Shown: positions 28,393 to 40,617, counted from the first letter of the stretch. The stretch: 64,000 bases of DNA from Teredinibacter waterburyi (GCF_001922985.1 NZ_MRUH01000086.1:27459-91458), one strand, 5' to 3'. The notes: generated by a model from the sequence alone, not told the origin. Numbers and translations: made by a program.

Positions 28393-29528
28393 GAATTCGG
28401 CCCAACTAACTTAGACAGATCGCGTCGCTGGCGCTTGAAAATCAAGCGTTTTTCAACCAAAAGCACGCAGCCCAGCGTAAAAAAGGCCAAGTGCACCAGC
28501 CATAAAATCCCCGGCACTGGCGCAGTGCCCTCTTCTATGGTGCCGCGCGCAGCGTTAATACACACCAAGTACAGCATGTACAAAATAATCGCCGGCAACA
28601 TTTTAGCGTAACGCCCCTGACGCGGTTGTGTTCGGCTTAAGGGCACGGCCAAAAAGCCAACGACCAGAACCAATACGGGCATAGAAAAACGCCACTGCAA
28701 TGCCGCTTTCGCTTCTGGCGACTTAGCTTGAAAAAGTTTTTGCGTAGTTAAACCATCGGTAAGCCGCTTCTGTTTTATCGAGTAATCCGGTTGCGGCAAT
28801 ATTTGTGAGTAGCTTTCAAACTCGACCACCCGATAATTCTGTTCTCCTGGGTTGCCAATATAGCGGCGCCCATCTTTCAGCAACAAAAACTTACGACCGG
28901 TACTCGCCTCGATAACCGTCTCGCCAGATTTTGCCGTCAAGACTGCCACATCATTGTTAGGCGCGCCCGCCTCATCATCAATATAGGGGGCCACTCGGGC
29001 CATAAACACATCGCGCAACTGCTTTTTGTCGTCGCTAATAGAGGCCGCATAGGTAGTTCCTGCGCCCTTCTCCAAGCTGTGGAAACGAGCCGGCTTTAGG
29101 GTTTCAAAGTCGGTTCGATTACGCTGTTCAGCCAACAAAGACTCAGACGCCCTAACGCCCTCTGGGCCCAAATAAAGGCTGAACACACCAACCAAAAGCG
29201 CAACGACAAAAGACGACGCCATGGTGTAACTCACCAAACGGCCATCGCTCATGCCGCAGGCAGACAGCACCGTCATCTCACTATCTAAGTAAAGACGACC
29301 ATAGGCAAACAAAATGCCGATAAACAAACCGAGCGGTAAGATCAGTTCTAAGTAGGCAGGTAAACGCAAAACCAAAAGGGTCACGAGCACACCAGCGTCC
29401 AGCTTGCCCGTAGCCGCTTCGGCTAAATAGTTTACAAAGCGCGCGCTTAAAATAATCATCAATAGTACAAGGCTAACCGCCAACATACTGGAGAGAACTT
29501 CACGTGCGAGATATCGAAAAATAATCAA
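28389..29528 (-). CDS. lptF: LPS export ABC permease LptF
   Basis: The 379-residue partner of LptG in the same transporter. It has an N-terminal helix IIFRYLAREVLSSMLAVSLV, a coupling helix region around MTVLSACGMSDG, a central periplasmic domain and three C-terminal helices. It is the first gene of the lptF-lptG pair and diverges from pepA across 248 bases (29529-29776), as in most gammaproteobacteria. The intervening region should hold both promoters; I could not assign their boxes. Confidence 0.96.
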   Translation of the reverse strand: MIIFRYLAREVLSSMLAVSLVLLMIILSARFVNYLAEAATGKLDAGVLVTLLVLRLPAYLELILPLGLFIGILFAYGRLYLDSEMTVLSACGMSDGRLVSYTMASSFVVALLVGVFSLYLGPEGVRASESLLAEQRNRTDFETLKPARFHSLEKGAGTTYAASISDDKKQLRDVFMARVAPYIDDEAGAPNNDVAVLTAKSGETVIEASTGRKFLLLKDGRRYIGNPGEQNYRVVEFESYSQILPQPDYSIKQKRLTDGLTTQKLFQAKSPEAKAALQWRFSMPVLVLVVGFLAVPLSRTQPRQGRYAKMLPAIILYMLYLVCINAARGTIEEGTAPVPGILWLVHLAFFTLGCVLLVEKRLIFKRQRRDLSKLVGPNS

Positions 29529-29776
29529 GGAAAGGTTACCTAAAGTAGCTAAGCCGCGATTCTAACAGCTCCACTGACATTTGTTGATCACTCTGCAGCA
29601 AACCTGTATTAAAAGAACGCCCTGACATACACTATAGGCCGCTATAAAATCATCCCTAGATTTTTTTGTGCTGCTCTTAGACCAACGTGTGGTTGCAGCG
29701 CTCTACAAGCTAAAGCAATTTAACAATAAATCGTTATGTGTTGTTTTTCATCGCCCATAGATACGAGGAAGCGTCA

Positions 29777-31336
29777 ATGCCAAAAACCAGCGCCCAAAAG
29801 CTACTAGCCAAACAGGCAAATGTCTTAACTCATGCAACACAGTGCGCAGTGGTCTTCGCAGCCAACGACCAACTTTTCAACAGTGCAACAGCGCTGGATC
29901 AACGCTTGGAAGGTGTCTTAGCCGCAGCAATAGACAGCGGCGACCTAAAACCAAAAGCCGGTATGATGCGCTGGTTCCCAACACCCGCTTCTGCAGCCTT
30001 GCCCTGTAAACGTGTACTTTTGGTCCACCTCGGAAACTTTGAAGACAAGAGCAAACGCCATATTAGTAGTGGTAACCTTCGCGCCGCATTCCATAGTGTC
30101 GCCAAAGCCTTGAGCAAATCGCCCGCCAAAACCGCTACTATCTACCTCAACGAATTATTTAGCGAAAATGACGTAAGTATCACTCATGGCGCTACCAACT
30201 TAGAAATAGACGACCAAGTGTGGGCAGGCCAAGAGTTTGCCACCACCTTAGTAAAAGAGCTTTATCACTACTGCGAAACAAAATCCAAGAAACCAGACCC
30301 TGTCGCGTTAACGACACTTGTCTGGGCGACTGAAGCCAGCGCTGGTACCAACGCCTTGCGCCAAGCACTTAATCTCGGCTCCGCAATAGGCGCCGGTATT
30401 AATCTCGCGCGAGAACTTGGAGACTTACCGCCAAACATTTGCACACCCACCTATCTTGCCAAGCTCGCCGTGCAGTTAGGTGCCACCAGCCCTAAGCTTA
30501 ACGCTCGCAGCCTAAGTCAGAAACAGATGGAAAAAATGGGAATGGGCGCGCTAATTTCAGTCGCCAAAGGAAGCTCAGAAGAAGCCAAACTGATCATAAT
30601 GGAATACAAAGGCAACAAAGCTGCGAACAGCAAGCCTCACGTATTAGTGGGCAAAGGCATCACCTTTGATACCGGCGGTATTAGCCTGAAACCGGGCGCG
30701 AATATGGATGAAATGAAATACGATATGTGCGGTGCCGCCAGCGTATTCGGTACTATCAAGGCACTAATCGAGATGGATGCCAACCTGCACGTAGTGGGCT
30801 TGGTCGCCGCGGCCGAAAATATGCCGAATGGCAATGCATCTAAACCCGGCGATGTGGTTACCTCTATGTCCGGCCAAACCATCGAAATATTAAATACCGA
30901 TGCCGAGGGCCGCTTGGTCCTCTGCGACACACTGACCTACGCTGAACGCTACAAACCAAAAACGGTTGTTGATATCGCCACCCTTACCGGTGCTTGCGTC
31001 GTGGCCCTAGGCAATCACGCTAGCGCCCTCTACAGTAACCACCAACCTCTCGCCGACGCGCTACTAAGTGCAGGTAATAACAGTGGCGACCGCGCGTGGC
31101 AGATGCCGCTGTGGGACGATTATCAAAAACAACTCCACAGTAATTTTGCCGATATGGCAAATATTGGCGGTATGCCCGGAGGGAGTATTACCGCAGCCTG
31201 CTTCCTATCAAGGTTTGCTAAAAAGTACCACTGGGCACACCTCGATATTGCCGGTGTAGCGTGGAAATCCGGCGCGGCAAAAGGTGCAACTGGGCGGCCG
31301 GTCAGCTTGCTAGTTACCTACCTATTGAATACCTAA
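29777..31336 (+). CDS. pepA: Leucyl aminopeptidase PepA
   Basis: From ATG 29777 (SD GAGGAAG) the protein is 519 residues, a cytosolic M17 metalloaminopeptidase removing N-terminal residues from peptides; in E. coli PepA also binds DNA. The catalytic region shows [16 protein letters not shown] with the metal-binding Lys and Asp, and [12 protein letters not shown] with the second ligand set. An upstream ATG (29738) would add 13 unlikely residues. holC, an unassigned gene and valS follow on the same strand, the conventional gammaproteobacterial order. Confidence 0.95.
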   Translation: MPKTSAQKLLAKQANVLTHATQCAVVFAANDQLFNSATALDQRLEGVLAAAIDSGDLKPKAGMMRWFPTPASAALPCKRVLLVHLGNFEDKSKRHISSGNLRAAFHSVAKALSKSPAKTATIYLNELFSENDVSITHGATNLEIDDQVWAGQEFATTLVKELYHYCETKSKKPDPVALTTLVWATEASAGTNALRQALNLGSAIGAGINLARELGDLPPNICTPTYLAKLAVQLGATSPKLNARSLSQKQMEKMGMGALISVAKGSSEEAKLIIMEYKGNKAANSKPHVLVGKGITFDTGGISLKPGANMDEMKYDMCGAASVFGTIKALIEMDANLHVVGLVAAAENMPNGNASKPGDVVTSMSGQTIEILNTDAEGRLVLCDTLTYAERYKPKTVVDIATLTGACVVALGNHASALYSNHQPLADALLSAGNNSGDRAWQMPLWDDYQKQLHSNFADMANIGGMPGGSITAACFLSRFAKKYHWAHLDIAGVAWKSGAAKGATGRPVSLLVTYLLNT

Positions 31337-31366
31337 CAACAGCTCACAAATGACGATACAACACCG

Positions 31367-31795
31367 ATGACCAAAATCGACTTTTATGTGCTGAAAAAGG
31401 AAGACTTAGCAGACCGTTCCCTCTACGCCTGCCGCCTAATAGACAAGGTGACAAAACTCGGGCATAGGGTAATGGTCGCGACTGACGATGCACAACAATC
31501 GGAGCAGTTCGATCAATTATTGTGGGAGTTCCGCCCGGAATCGTTCGTGCCACACGCCATTGCGGGTAGCGATGGCGCCAGCCTTGCGCCGGTACTTATT
31601 AGTCACGAGCTTGATGATAATGGGCACCACGACGTGCTGGTAAATCTTTCTCTACAGGTCCCACCGTTTTTCAGCCGCTTTCAACGACTGGCTGAAATCG
31701 TGGTTCAACACGAGTCAGTGCTCAACATCTGCCGCGAGAACTACAGTTTTTACAAATCTCGCGGCTACCCCGTTAATTACCTGAAATTAGGTTAA
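31367..31795 (+). CDS. holC: DNA polymerase III chi subunit
   Basis: The 142-residue protein is the chi subunit of the clamp-loader complex, which binds single-strand binding protein. The N-terminal TKIDFYVLKKEDLADRSLYACRLIDKV, the TDDAQQSEQFDQLLW motif and the C-terminal SRGYPVNYLKLG are family features. It begins 30 bases after pepA. Confidence 0.93.
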   Translation: MTKIDFYVLKKEDLADRSLYACRLIDKVTKLGHRVMVATDDAQQSEQFDQLLWEFRPESFVPHAIAGSDGASLAPVLISHELDDNGHHDVLVNLSLQVPPFFSRFQRLAEIVVQHESVLNICRENYSFYKSRGYPVNYLKLG

Positions 31796-31854
31796 CAGCT
31801 CGGGCCGAAGCCGCTAAGATATGACAAAACAATAATGACAAGGCCGTTTTACCT

Positions 31855-32511
31855 ATGAGCTCTGAAAACAAGCCAAGCTACCCTTCTACCCGCGAAACGC
31901 TGCTAAGCGAGCTCGAGCAAATCAAACAGTCTCTTCAATTTAGCGAAGACGGAGACTCGGATGAAGATCTCGACATCCCGGTATTGACCGAAACATTAGC
32001 GACTAGCGTCGGTATTCCGAGTGAGGGTTATTCACAACTGGAACTTGATGAGCAAGAATTAATCGCACAGTTGGAGGCCGAACTTGAATCCAGCGCCGCG
32101 GCGGCTTTACCTGGTCAGCAATCTCTCTTCGATGAGCGTATCTTAATCATGGAGCCAGCGCCGTCCGACCTACCTGCCGCAAATGGTGAAAACCCGTTTT
32201 TGCCCGCTCACATTAGAGAGCGCCTTAATAAAAACAAAAATACAGTACTCGAAGAACTCGCCAATATAGGCGAAACACTCGCGCGCAGCTCCAACCAATA
32301 CTCCAGCGTTAAAACCAAGCTAGCGGATGCTGCAGCTACAGAGGGCAATATCTCCGCCGAACCCAACACGGCGAGCAGCAGTCAAAGTACTAACGCCGAA
32401 CGAACCACTAAAGCCGCACCAAACGACGCGCTTATCGATGAACTTGTAGCCGAATTTCTGCCCAAAATTGAAGCCGCCTTACGTAAAAAACTGAAAGAAC
32501 GGTTTGAGTAA
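31855..32511 (+). CDS. Hypothetical protein between holC and valS (218 aa)
   Basis: The 218-residue acidic protein has a low-complexity middle and an amphipathic, conserved-looking C-terminus (IDELVAEFLPKIEAALRKKL). No signal peptide or domain is recognised. Proteins of this position occur in other gammaproteobacteria, but I cannot assign a function. The C-terminal helix somewhat resembles those of scaffold proteins such as PopZ; this is a loose impression only. It is on the same strand as holC, 60 bases downstream. Confidence 0.7.
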   Translation: MSSENKPSYPSTRETLLSELEQIKQSLQFSEDGDSDEDLDIPVLTETLATSVGIPSEGYSQLELDEQELIAQLEAELESSAAAALPGQQSLFDERILIMEPAPSDLPAANGENPFLPAHIRERLNKNKNTVLEELANIGETLARSSNQYSSVKTKLADAAATEGNISAEPNTASSSQSTNAERTTKAAPNDALIDELVAEFLPKIEAALRKKLKERFE

Positions 32512-32728
32512 CACCCAAGGCCTCGCCTAGTTGCACACAATCTCATGGTTTAAGCTCACCATTATGTCGCTGCCCTGCCCGCGAAATAATCTTTACCTAA
32601 TGTATATTGCCTTCGCGCCGAAGATCACCCGTCCCTAGCCGCTGCATATTCACACGCATCAAGGTATAATCGCGCCCCCGTTTATAGACTTCTTTGAATT
32701 CACAACACAGGTGCCTGCGTAAATCCCC
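32512..32728 (+). promoter_or_regulatory. valS upstream region with candidate -10 box
   Basis: A perfect TATAAT at 32665-32670 lies about 60 bases upstream of the valS ATG, without an evident -35. The region contains no ORF. Confidence 0.3.
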
Positions 32729-35497
32729 ATGGATAAGACATATCAGCCTTCAACAATCGAAAAACAGTGGTACGAAACCTGGGAATCCAACGGCTATTTT
32801 GCCCCAAGCGGCGAAGGCGACCCCTATAGCATCATGATTCCGCCGCCGAATGTTACCGGCAGCCTGCACATGGGCCACGGCTTTCAAGAAAGTATTATGG
32901 ACGCGTTAATTCGCTACAACCGCATGAAGGGGAAAAACACCCTTTGGCAGGTAGGTACCGACCATGCGGGCATTGCCACACAAATGGTGGTCGAGCGTCT
33001 GCTCGACGCCGAAGGTAAAACCCGTCACGATCTAGGCCGCGAAAAATTTATCGAAAAAGTATGGGAATGGAAGGAAGAATCCGGCGGTAATATCACCCGT
33101 CAATTGCGCCGTTTGGGTGCATCTCCCGACTGGAGTCGTGAACGTTTCACCATGGATGACGGTTTTTATAAAGCCGTACAAGAAGTGTTCGTACGACTTT
33201 ACGACGACAAGCTCATCTATCGTGGTAAACGTCTGGTTAACTGGGACCCGAAACTGCACACTGCAATTTCCGACCTTGAGGTGATCAACGAAGAGAAAAA
33301 GGGTCATCTCTGGCATTTTAACTACCCGCTTAGCGATGGCTCTGGCCATTTAACCGTAGCCACCACCCGCCCCGAAACTATGCTGGGCGATACCGCGGTT
33401 GCCGTCAACCCAGACGATGAACGCTACAAAGCCCTGATCGGCAAAACCATCAAACTGCCACTGACCGATCGCGAAATTCCGATTATTGCCGACGATTATG
33501 TCGATATGGCATTCGGAACTGGCTGTGTAAAAATCACCCCAGCACACGACTTTAACGACTATGAAATGGGCCAGCGTCACAACCTAGAGATGATCAACAT
33601 CTTTAACGACGACGCCCATATCAATAGCAACGCTCCCGAAAAATACGTGGGCCTAGATCGCTTTGTTGCCCGCAAGAAAATCGTAGAAGATTTAGAAGCG
33701 CTCGGCCTGCTCGAGAAAATCGACGATCACAATTTAAAAGTCCCCTACGGCGATCGCAGCGGTGTGGTTATTGAGCCCTACCTAACTAACCAATGGTATG
33801 TGAAAACCCAACCACTCGCCGACGAAGCTATTAAAGCGGTTGAAGATGGCGATATAAACTTCGTGCCTAAACAGTACGAGAACATGTATTTCAGCTGGAT
33901 GCGCGATATTCAAGATTGGTGTATTTCTCGCCAGCTGTGGTGGGGACATCGCATACCGGCCTGGTACGACGACGCCGGCAATGTTTATGTTGGTCGTGAT
34001 GAAGCCGAAGTTCGCACTAAATATTCGCTCGCCGACAGCCTCGCATTAAAACAAGACGAAGACGTGCTCGATACGTGGTTTAGCTCAGGGCTATGGACCT
34101 TTGGCACACTCGGCTGGCCGGAAGATACCGACTTCCTAAAAACCTTCCACCCATCGTCTGTACTCGTGACCGGTTTTGATATTATCTTTTTCTGGGTAGC
34201 GCGGATGATTATGCTCACGCTCTACTTCAAAAAAGAGATTCCATTTAATACCGTCTATGTACACGGCCTAGTGCGCGACAGCCACGGCCAGAAAATGAGC
34301 AAGTCAAAAGGTAACGTACTCGACCCCATCGACCTAATCGACGGCATCGATTTAGAAACGCTCGTGCAAAAGCGTACCGCCGGTATGCAAGTGCCACAGC
34401 TAAAACAAAAAATCGAAAAAATGACACGCAAGGAATTCCCCGAGGGTATCGCGCCCTACGGTACTGATGCCTTGCGCTACACCTACTACTCGCTCGCGTC
34501 TACTGGGCGCGATATCAATTTCGATGTCGGTCGAATTGAAGGTTTCAGAAATTTCTGCAACAAATTATGGAACGCCTCTAACTACGTACTAATGAACACC
34601 GAAGAACACGATTGCGCACAGGATGGCAGTAGCGATTACGAATTAACCTTGGCCGACCGCTGGATTGTGTCGCGCTTACAGCAAGCCGAAAAAGCCGTAA
34701 TAGAAGGCATAGAAAGCTACCGTCTAGATCTGGCCAGCCAAGCGCTCTACGACTTTATTTGGAAGGACTATTGTGACTGGTATTTAGAACTCACCAAACC
34801 AGTACTATGGGATGACAACGCCGACGAAGCGGTTAAGAAAGGAACTCGCCGCACATTAATTCGCGTGCTGGAAACCATCTTGCGTTTGGCGCACCCGTTA
34901 ATGCCCTTTATTACCGAAGAAATTTGGCAGCGTGTAAAACCCTTGGCAGGAGCCGAAGGTGACACCATTATGCTAGCCCGCTACCCAGTGCCGGATGCCA
35001 CCAAAATAGACCAGCAAGCGATTACCGATATTGAATGGGCCAAGGGTATTATTTTAGGTGTTCGCAATATTCGTGGCGAGATGAACATTGCACCATCGAA
35101 ACATATTCCAATTTACATAAAAAATGGTAGTGACGACGACAAACGCTGCCTCGCAGACAATTTGCAATTTTTGAAAAAGTTAGCGTCGTTAGAATCCGTT
35201 GAATGGCTTACCGATGCCGATGAAGCACCACTTTCGGCAACCGCCCTTGTTGGCAAACTCGAAATTTTGGTGCCTATGGCAGGATTAATCGATAAGGAAG
35301 CCGAACTCGCTCGACTCCAAAAGGAAAGCGACAAGCTCACTAAAGAAGTTGAACGTTTAGAAGCGAAGCTGAACAACCCTAAGTTTGTTGATAAGGCCCC
35401 TGCGGAAGTTGTCGACAAGGAAAAGAATCGCCTAGCCGACGTTAATAACGCCCTTGGCAAACTTGCCGAGCAACAAAATAAGATTCGCAATCTATAG
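32729..35497 (+). CDS. valS: Valyl-tRNA synthetase
   Basis: The 922-residue class I aminoacyl-tRNA synthetase charges tRNA-Val with valine. Visible are the HIGH-type motif [14 protein letters not shown] near residue 41, the editing domain with [15 protein letters not shown], the KMSKSKGNV motif and a C-terminal coiled coil rich in Lys/Glu ([14 protein letters not shown]). The length is normal for a bacterial ValRS. It is on the same strand as pepA-holC. Confidence 0.98.
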   Translation: MDKTYQPSTIEKQWYETWESNGYFAPSGEGDPYSIMIPPPNVTGSLHMGHGFQESIMDALIRYNRMKGKNTLWQVGTDHAGIATQMVVERLLDAEGKTRHDLGREKFIEKVWEWKEESGGNITRQLRRLGASPDWSRERFTMDDGFYKAVQEVFVRLYDDKLIYRGKRLVNWDPKLHTAISDLEVINEEKKGHLWHFNYPLSDGSGHLTVATTRPETMLGDTAVAVNPDDERYKALIGKTIKLPLTDREIPIIADDYVDMAFGTGCVKITPAHDFNDYEMGQRHNLEMINIFNDDAHINSNAPEKYVGLDRFVARKKIVEDLEALGLLEKIDDHNLKVPYGDRSGVVIEPYLTNQWYVKTQPLADEAIKAVEDGDINFVPKQYENMYFSWMRDIQDWCISRQLWWGHRIPAWYDDAGNVYVGRDEAEVRTKYSLADSLALKQDEDVLDTWFSSGLWTFGTLGWPEDTDFLKTFHPSSVLVTGFDIIFFWVARMIMLTLYFKKEIPFNTVYVHGLVRDSHGQKMSKSKGNVLDPIDLIDGIDLETLVQKRTAGMQVPQLKQKIEKMTRKEFPEGIAPYGTDALRYTYYSLASTGRDINFDVGRIEGFRNFCNKLWNASNYVLMNTEEHDCAQDGSSDYELTLADRWIVSRLQQAEKAVIEGIESYRLDLASQALYDFIWKDYCDWYLELTKPVLWDDNADEAVKKGTRRTLIRVLETILRLAHPLMPFITEEIWQRVKPLAGAEGDTIMLARYPVPDATKIDQQAITDIEWAKGIILGVRNIRGEMNIAPSKHIPIYIKNGSDDDKRCLADNLQFLKKLASLESVEWLTDADEAPLSATALVGKLEILVPMAGLIDKEAELARLQKESDKLTKEVERLEAKLNNPKFVDKAPAEVVDKEKNRLADVNNALGKLAEQQNKIRNL

Positions 35498-35547
35498 GGA
35501 AACAATCTTCCCAAGGATGGGAAATGCTCAGCTCAGCAGGATCGAAA

Positions 35548-37773
35548 TTAAAGTCGATAGTCGAGCAGCACGCGAATTTCACGTAGGTTTTGCGGCGTTT
35601 CTACAAACGTAATGGCAGCGTTAGTACCCGTGTTGTAATAATGCTTATTTAATAGGTTATGTATATTCACGCTAACATCTAAATTCGGCAACACGTCATT
35701 AATCCCCGCAACCGCTCCCACAACCCAGTAGTTACGCGCTTCTGTTTGCTCAACCTCGTCACCAATCAGCGCCGCCACATCCGCATTGGTCGTTCCAATA
35801 TTCCGCAGCGATAACGTTAAGTAGCCGCGCTCTCTACGTGCCGTAACGCCCATTTTAAGCTTGTGAGTTGCCACAAATGGAACCTCGGTGCGTTGGCCTG
35901 TAAGCGTGTTGCAATACTCACCTTCCGTATAACTATAGTTACCCCAGGTTTCGAACTGAGTGGTCGCCATACGCGTTTGGTAACTGACATCCAAGGTCAA
36001 ACCGGTAATGTCCATATCGCCGATATTGTCATTATGGGAAGTGTTATAGATATAGCCACCGGGAACGAAATCCGTTACCGGATCGCGCATGGCCGTATTC
36101 AAAATATGATCAGTCGCCTCGGAGCGATAAAGTGTCAGCTCCGCCAAGATATTCTGGTGCGGGTTATAGCTGGCATTAAACTCTAAGGTTTTTATTTTTT
36201 CCGGCTGCAAATCGGGATTGGGTACAAACATAAAGTTACTAATATACTCGCCACTATCGTTCTTCTCACCAGTAAAACTACCAAAGTGTTCGTAGGTAAG
36301 CTCTGGCGCAGGCGAGAGATAAGCCTGTGCGTAAATTAATTTAAAATTCCATTTCTCACTGGCGTTATAAACAAGACCCAACCTTGGGTTGGTAGATTTT
36401 CCGTAACGACTACTGTCGTCTACACGAACCCCAGCGCTCAACAAAATCTTGTCAGATACTTTAGCTTGGTAATGAACAAACGCCGCCCGGTTGTTATAGC
36501 GAATATCGTACAACGCAATGGCAAGCGTATCATCCGTACCGTCATAATAGAGTGCTTGCTCGGCCGTACTTTGGCTGGTTTGATAAGGATGAGATAAATC
36601 AGCGCTTTTCGGTATCGTTTGAAAACGCCCCTGCTGAACACCCAACATCCACACATCTTCATCACTCGCCTGCCATTCCAGCGTCGCAGTGAGCATTGTT
36701 CTGTCGGTCTTGGCGTATTTAAAACCGTCTTTAAAATTACTAAAAATATTATTAAAGCGCGATTTAGGGTTCACCTCGTACTCGGTGCTATCTAAATCGA
36801 TAGACAGGTTGAGGTTTTCTCGCAGCGGCCGACGAAACTTTACAAAAGCCGTTTTTAACTCCGATTTCCAAAACGCAGGCAAACCGTAGTCTACCGAAAA
36901 CGGCAGCAACCCAGTTGCGGTTGGTGAGCTAAATGATGTGGCATGATAACCAATTGAAAGCATATCGCTGTAATCAAGCCCAACGCTCAAACTAGAACTT
37001 TCGGTGCGGCCATAAAATCCTGTGCGCCGCTCAGCCGGCAACACCAGCTCGCCGCTAAAGCTTGTGAGATCTGTAATAGGAAAGCTTTGCGGATATTCGC
37101 TAAGGAGGTTTTCATTGTCAGAAGCATGGCGGTGACCATCCACGCTAAACCTGAATTGATCGCCAACGGCTTGGTCGAGATAGGCGTAACCATAACGGTA
37201 GTCATAGCTGCCAGCAGCATAACCAACGCCTAGATTGCGCGGCTTGGAATAGCTTCTTTTCGTTATTAAGTTAATGGTGCCGCTGTAGGCATCCGCCCCG
37301 TATATTGACGAGCCTGGGCTTAATACTATCTCGATGCGCTCCACATCAAACAGCGGCATATTATCCGCATAAGCAATTGGGTCGCGCGCAGGTGAGCTTA
37401 TCGAAGTGCCATTGCGTAACACCAGAAACTTACTACCCGAGATACCGCGAATAGTAATGTTGTTGTAACTAGTTTCATGGGATGCCGCTTGAGTGTCGAC
37501 GGCAGATAGATCCACCAAGGCGTCGAAAAGGTTATTGTAACCACGTTCTCGAATCTGCCGCTTGGTAATCACCACAATCCGCGAGGGGGAGTCGGCGCGC
37601 GACTGCTCATACAAAGTTGCGGTAGTGACCTTAACTTGAACAAGCTCGGTGAGGTCGAGGCTGAGCAATTCGTCCAGATCCTGTGCTTTAACTGATACGG
37701 CTGCTAGCGTTGTCCACCCCTGCAACAACAGCAACCAAAACCGCAAAGATCTGTTCGATTTAAACAATAACAT
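35548..37773 (-). CDS. TonB-dependent outer-membrane receptor
   Basis: The 741-residue receptor has a signal peptide (about 1-30, ending VKAQD), a plug domain (about 60-175: DSPSRIVVITKRQIRERGY, ITIRGISGSKFLVLRNG, VERIEIVLSPGSSIYGADAY), and a beta-barrel ending in the C-terminal LREIRVLLDYRL with an aromatic/Leu last residue. It is expected to import a ligand across the outer membrane with TonB energy. The substrate is not deducible; the plug motif resembles siderophore- or cobalamin-type receptors. It is a single gene; no transport partners are adjacent. Confidence 0.9.
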   Translation of the reverse strand: MLLFKSNRSLRFWLLLLQGWTTLAAVSVKAQDLDELLSLDLTELVQVKVTTATLYEQSRADSPSRIVVITKRQIRERGYNNLFDALVDLSAVDTQAASHETSYNNITIRGISGSKFLVLRNGTSISSPARDPIAYADNMPLFDVERIEIVLSPGSSIYGADAYSGTINLITKRSYSKPRNLGVGYAAGSYDYRYGYAYLDQAVGDQFRFSVDGHRHASDNENLLSEYPQSFPITDLTSFSGELVLPAERRTGFYGRTESSSLSVGLDYSDMLSIGYHATSFSSPTATGLLPFSVDYGLPAFWKSELKTAFVKFRRPLRENLNLSIDLDSTEYEVNPKSRFNNIFSNFKDGFKYAKTDRTMLTATLEWQASDEDVWMLGVQQGRFQTIPKSADLSHPYQTSQSTAEQALYYDGTDDTLAIALYDIRYNNRAAFVHYQAKVSDKILLSAGVRVDDSSRYGKSTNPRLGLVYNASEKWNFKLIYAQAYLSPAPELTYEHFGSFTGEKNDSGEYISNFMFVPNPDLQPEKIKTLEFNASYNPHQNILAELTLYRSEATDHILNTAMRDPVTDFVPGGYIYNTSHNDNIGDMDITGLTLDVSYQTRMATTQFETWGNYSYTEGEYCNTLTGQRTEVPFVATHKLKMGVTARRERGYLTLSLRNIGTTNADVAALIGDEVEQTEARNYWVVGAVAGINDVLPNLDVSVNIHNLLNKHYYNTGTNAAITFVETPQNLREIRVLLDYRL

Positions 37774-38134
37774 AAGCCACTCAGATATTTAGTCACGCAA
37801 CTGGAGAAGATTGCCCAGCTTGCTCCGAGTATAATATCTGCAGCGAACTTTTGCCTAGCAAAAGTGGTAACGACCGCTACCCATAGAAATTTTCTATACA
37901 CAGCGAGTTAGAAACGGATTTTGGTGATATCCAATTACGTCTTCATCACTTTTTATTCCTAAGCGCTTGTCGCTAACGGATCTGAAACCGTTCATCACCT
38001 CAACCGCAATGGCGTTTGAGGTGAACCGCACATACCGAGTAAAAACTAGCTAGCGAGACTACAGTGAGCCACTTAGGTCGAAAAACCTAGCGTCGAAGCT
38101 CTTGCAACCGAACCCCATGCTAAACAACTGAAAA
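37774..38134. other. Intergenic region with two inverted repeats
   Basis: Two inverted repeats lie here: ACTTTTGC/GCAAAAGT with a 3-base loop (37847-37865), and TCACCTCAA/TTGAGGTGA around a short interior (about 37995-38025). Neither has a T-run. The first lies about 75 bases upstream of the receptor gene and may be a regulator site. No gene is supported in this stretch. Confidence 0.4.
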
Positions 38135-39766
38135 CTATGCGGTTACCTTATCGGCCTTATTTTCAGTAGACGCTTCAGCTAAGGTCTCGGTGTAATCTTT
38201 GAGTAAGTAATCAAACGCGGCCAATGACGCCTTGGCTCCCTCTCCCATCGCTATAACAATCTGCTTATAAGGGACAGTGGTGACATCGCCACAGGCAAAT
38301 ATTCCCGGCTGGCTCGTTCTACCGCGCTCATCAATTTTGATTTCACCATGAGCAGTTTGATCCACTACACCTTTGACGAACTGACTATTCGGTACCAAAC
38401 CTATCTGCACAAATATACCGGACAAGGCTAATTCTTTTACTTCACCAGTAGTGCGGTCTTGATAGGCAATCGCGCTAACCTTGGCACCGCTAGCAAGCAC
38501 CTCTTTAACCGCAACATTTCGAAGTATAGTAATATTGTCGCGTGCCTCGGCTTTACTAACGAGTACCTGGTCGGCTTTAAGCTCGGGCATAAATTCAAAT
38601 ACCGTTACAGATTTTACGATACCAGCCAAGTCGAGCGCTGCTTCTATTCCTGAATTTCCACCACCAACAACGGCGACGTCCTTACCCTTAAAGAAAGGGC
38701 CGTCACAGTGCGGACAGTAAGCAACGCCCTTGCCGACATTTTCTTTTTCCCCCGGAACATTTAGCTCACGCCAGCGCGCACCACTCGCGACAATTAAGGA
38801 TTTTGTATTGACCAATTCTCCGGAAGACAACTTCAAGGTTTTTATATTGTCCGCCACAACTTCTTCAACACGTAGATGCTCACGCAAGGTAATATCATAG
38901 TCGCGCATGTGCGTTTGCAAGGCCGCCGTTAATTCACTACCGGTTGTTTTAGATACAGAAATTAAGTTTTCGATGCCAACCGTATCTTTTACTTGGCCAC
39001 CCATTCGATCGGCGATTAACGTCACCTTTAAGCCTTTACGCGCACTGTAGATAGCGGCACTGACACCGGCTGGACCGCCGCCAATCACGGTTACATCTTG
39101 CAGTGGCAAACTTTTCTGCTGGGAAGATTGCTTAATCTCCGGGTGGCGTTCCACTAATTTATCTAACAACTGTGCGGTATCAATTTTGCCGTTAGCGAAG
39201 GGCTCGCCATTCAAATATACCGATGGAACACCTTGAATATTGCGTTTTTCGATTATCTCGGGGAACAATCCACCGTCAATCATATTGCAACTAATCATTG
39301 GATTAAGTTGCGCAAATTCATTCAACGCCTGTACCACATCCGGGCAGTTATGACAGCTGAGACTAACAAACACTTCGAACTGAAGCGGTTTATTCACAGC
39401 GCTAACCATATTGGCAATACTCTCATCTAATTTGATGGGAGTACCGGCTGCGCGCAGTACTGCCAGTACCAGCGAATTGAATTCATGACCACCCGGAATA
39501 CCTGAAAATTGAATGCCGGATGGCTTCCCTTCAACTTCCAACGAAAAACTAATGGGGCTCATAAGTTCACCGCCAGTATCGCGCTCTACTAGCGCTATTT
39601 TGTCTGAGGCAGAACTAAAATCGGTAAGAAATTCGACTAACTCTTTTCTAGAACGATGCTCAACCTCATTAGCGCCAGTCGTTTGCAAAACCAGGCTGAC
39701 GGTGTTTTTCATATTTGCGGTGTAGCTTTTTAAAGCCGTTAGCAATTCAGTGGTTAACATACTCAT
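38135..39766 (-). CDS. ahpF: Alkyl hydroperoxide reductase subunit F
   Basis: The 543-residue flavoprotein reduces AhpC using NADH. It has an N-terminal thioredoxin-like domain with CHNC at 138-141, FAD-binding GGGPAG (229-234), CPHC (351-354) and nucleotide-binding [13 protein letters not shown] (from 367). The start may be the second Met. It lies 137 bases downstream of ahpC on the same strand, the usual arrangement, and both are presumably controlled by the divergent OxyR. Confidence 0.97.
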   Translation of the reverse strand: MSMLTTELLTALKSYTANMKNTVSLVLQTTGANEVEHRSRKELVEFLTDFSSASDKIALVERDTGGELMSPISFSLEVEGKPSGIQFSGIPGGHEFNSLVLAVLRAAGTPIKLDESIANMVSAVNKPLQFEVFVSLSCHNCPDVVQALNEFAQLNPMISCNMIDGGLFPEIIEKRNIQGVPSVYLNGEPFANGKIDTAQLLDKLVERHPEIKQSSQQKSLPLQDVTVIGGGPAGVSAAIYSARKGLKVTLIADRMGGQVKDTVGIENLISVSKTTGSELTAALQTHMRDYDITLREHLRVEEVVADNIKTLKLSSGELVNTKSLIVASGARWRELNVPGEKENVGKGVAYCPHCDGPFFKGKDVAVVGGGNSGIEAALDLAGIVKSVTVFEFMPELKADQVLVSKAEARDNITILRNVAVKEVLASGAKVSAIAYQDRTTGEVKELALSGIFVQIGLVPNSQFVKGVVDQTAHGEIKIDERGRTSQPGIFACGDVTTVPYKQIVIAMGEGAKASLAAFDYLLKDYTETLAEASTENKADKVTA

Positions 39767-39902
39767 GGTCGCACCTGTTTTTGTTGGCAGCTATCGATTG
39801 TTATCACTAGCTATCGTTGACGTTAAATTTAATGTTTTAAGTGTTTGAGGTGTTAAATGTGTGGCAGCGAGAGAGCCCCGTTGCCACACAGAGTAGCTAA
39901 AG

Positions 39903-40466
39903 TTAGATTTTGCCAACTAAGTCAAGGCTAGGTGTTAAGGTTTTTTCACCTTCTTCCCAAGCCGCCGGGCAAACTTCGCCGTCGTGTGTTGCAACGTATT
40001 GCGCAGCTTTCACTTTGCGCAACATATCCTTCGCTGAACGGCCGATGCCGCCATCGTGAAGCTCTGCAACCTTGATTACGCCCTCTGGGTTTACCAAAAA
40101 TGTTCCGCGCATCGCCAAACCATCTTCTTCAATCATCACGTCGAAACCACGTGAGATAACGCCAGTTGGATCGCCGATCATTGGGTAGCGAATTTTGCCG
40201 ATCGCATCGCTGGTTTCGTGCCACGCTTTGTGGGCAAAATGAGTATCAGTAGACACCGAGTAAACCTCTACGCCCAAGCCCTGCAATTGGTCGTAGTACT
40301 TGGCCATGTCTTCCAGCTCAGTCGGGCAAACGAAGGTAAAATCGGCCGGGTAGAACAAAAAGATCGACCACCGTCCTTTGGTATCTTCGCTAGTAACCGT
40401 CTTAAATTCGTTGTTGTGAAAAGCCTGAGCGCTAAATTCTGGGATGACCTTGTTTATCTGTGACAT
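39903..40466 (-). CDS. ahpC: Alkyl hydroperoxide reductase subunit C (peroxiredoxin)
   Basis: The 187-residue typical two-Cys peroxiredoxin reduces hydrogen and organic peroxides. Peroxidatic C47 is in FTFVCPTE, and resolving C166 in GEVCPAAW. The full-length protein matches the family. It is recycled by AhpF, encoded just downstream, and diverges from oxyR. Confidence 0.98.
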   Translation of the reverse strand: MSQINKVIPEFSAQAFHNNEFKTVTSEDTKGRWSIFLFYPADFTFVCPTELEDMAKYYDQLQGLGVEVYSVSTDTHFAHKAWHETSDAIGKIRYPMIGDPTGVISRGFDVMIEEDGLAMRGTFLVNPEGVIKVAELHDGGIGRSAKDMLRKVKAAQYVATHDGEVCPAAWEEGEKTLTPSLDLVGKI

Positions 40467-40580
40467 TGCTGTAGATCCTTTTAATTAAGTTAATCGTTTT
40501 GGTTAGTAATTGGGTTAAAGGTTTGGGATAACCTAGTCGAGGCCCTACAATCAGCTGCTTGGCCTCAGATATGGGGCTAT

Positions 40581-40617
40581 ATTAATTAAAACTATCGAAA
40601 TCTAAAATCCAATAAAA
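40581..40617. promoter_or_regulatory. Candidate OxyR operator between ahpC and oxyR
   Basis: ATTAATTAAAACTAT (40581-40595) matches 8 of the 10 fixed positions of the OxyR half-operator ATAGnTnnnAnCTAT; after a 7-base spacer the second half matches 4 of 10. It lies in the 187-base divergent region, as expected for OxyR control of ahpC. This is a sequence match by eye only. Confidence 0.4.
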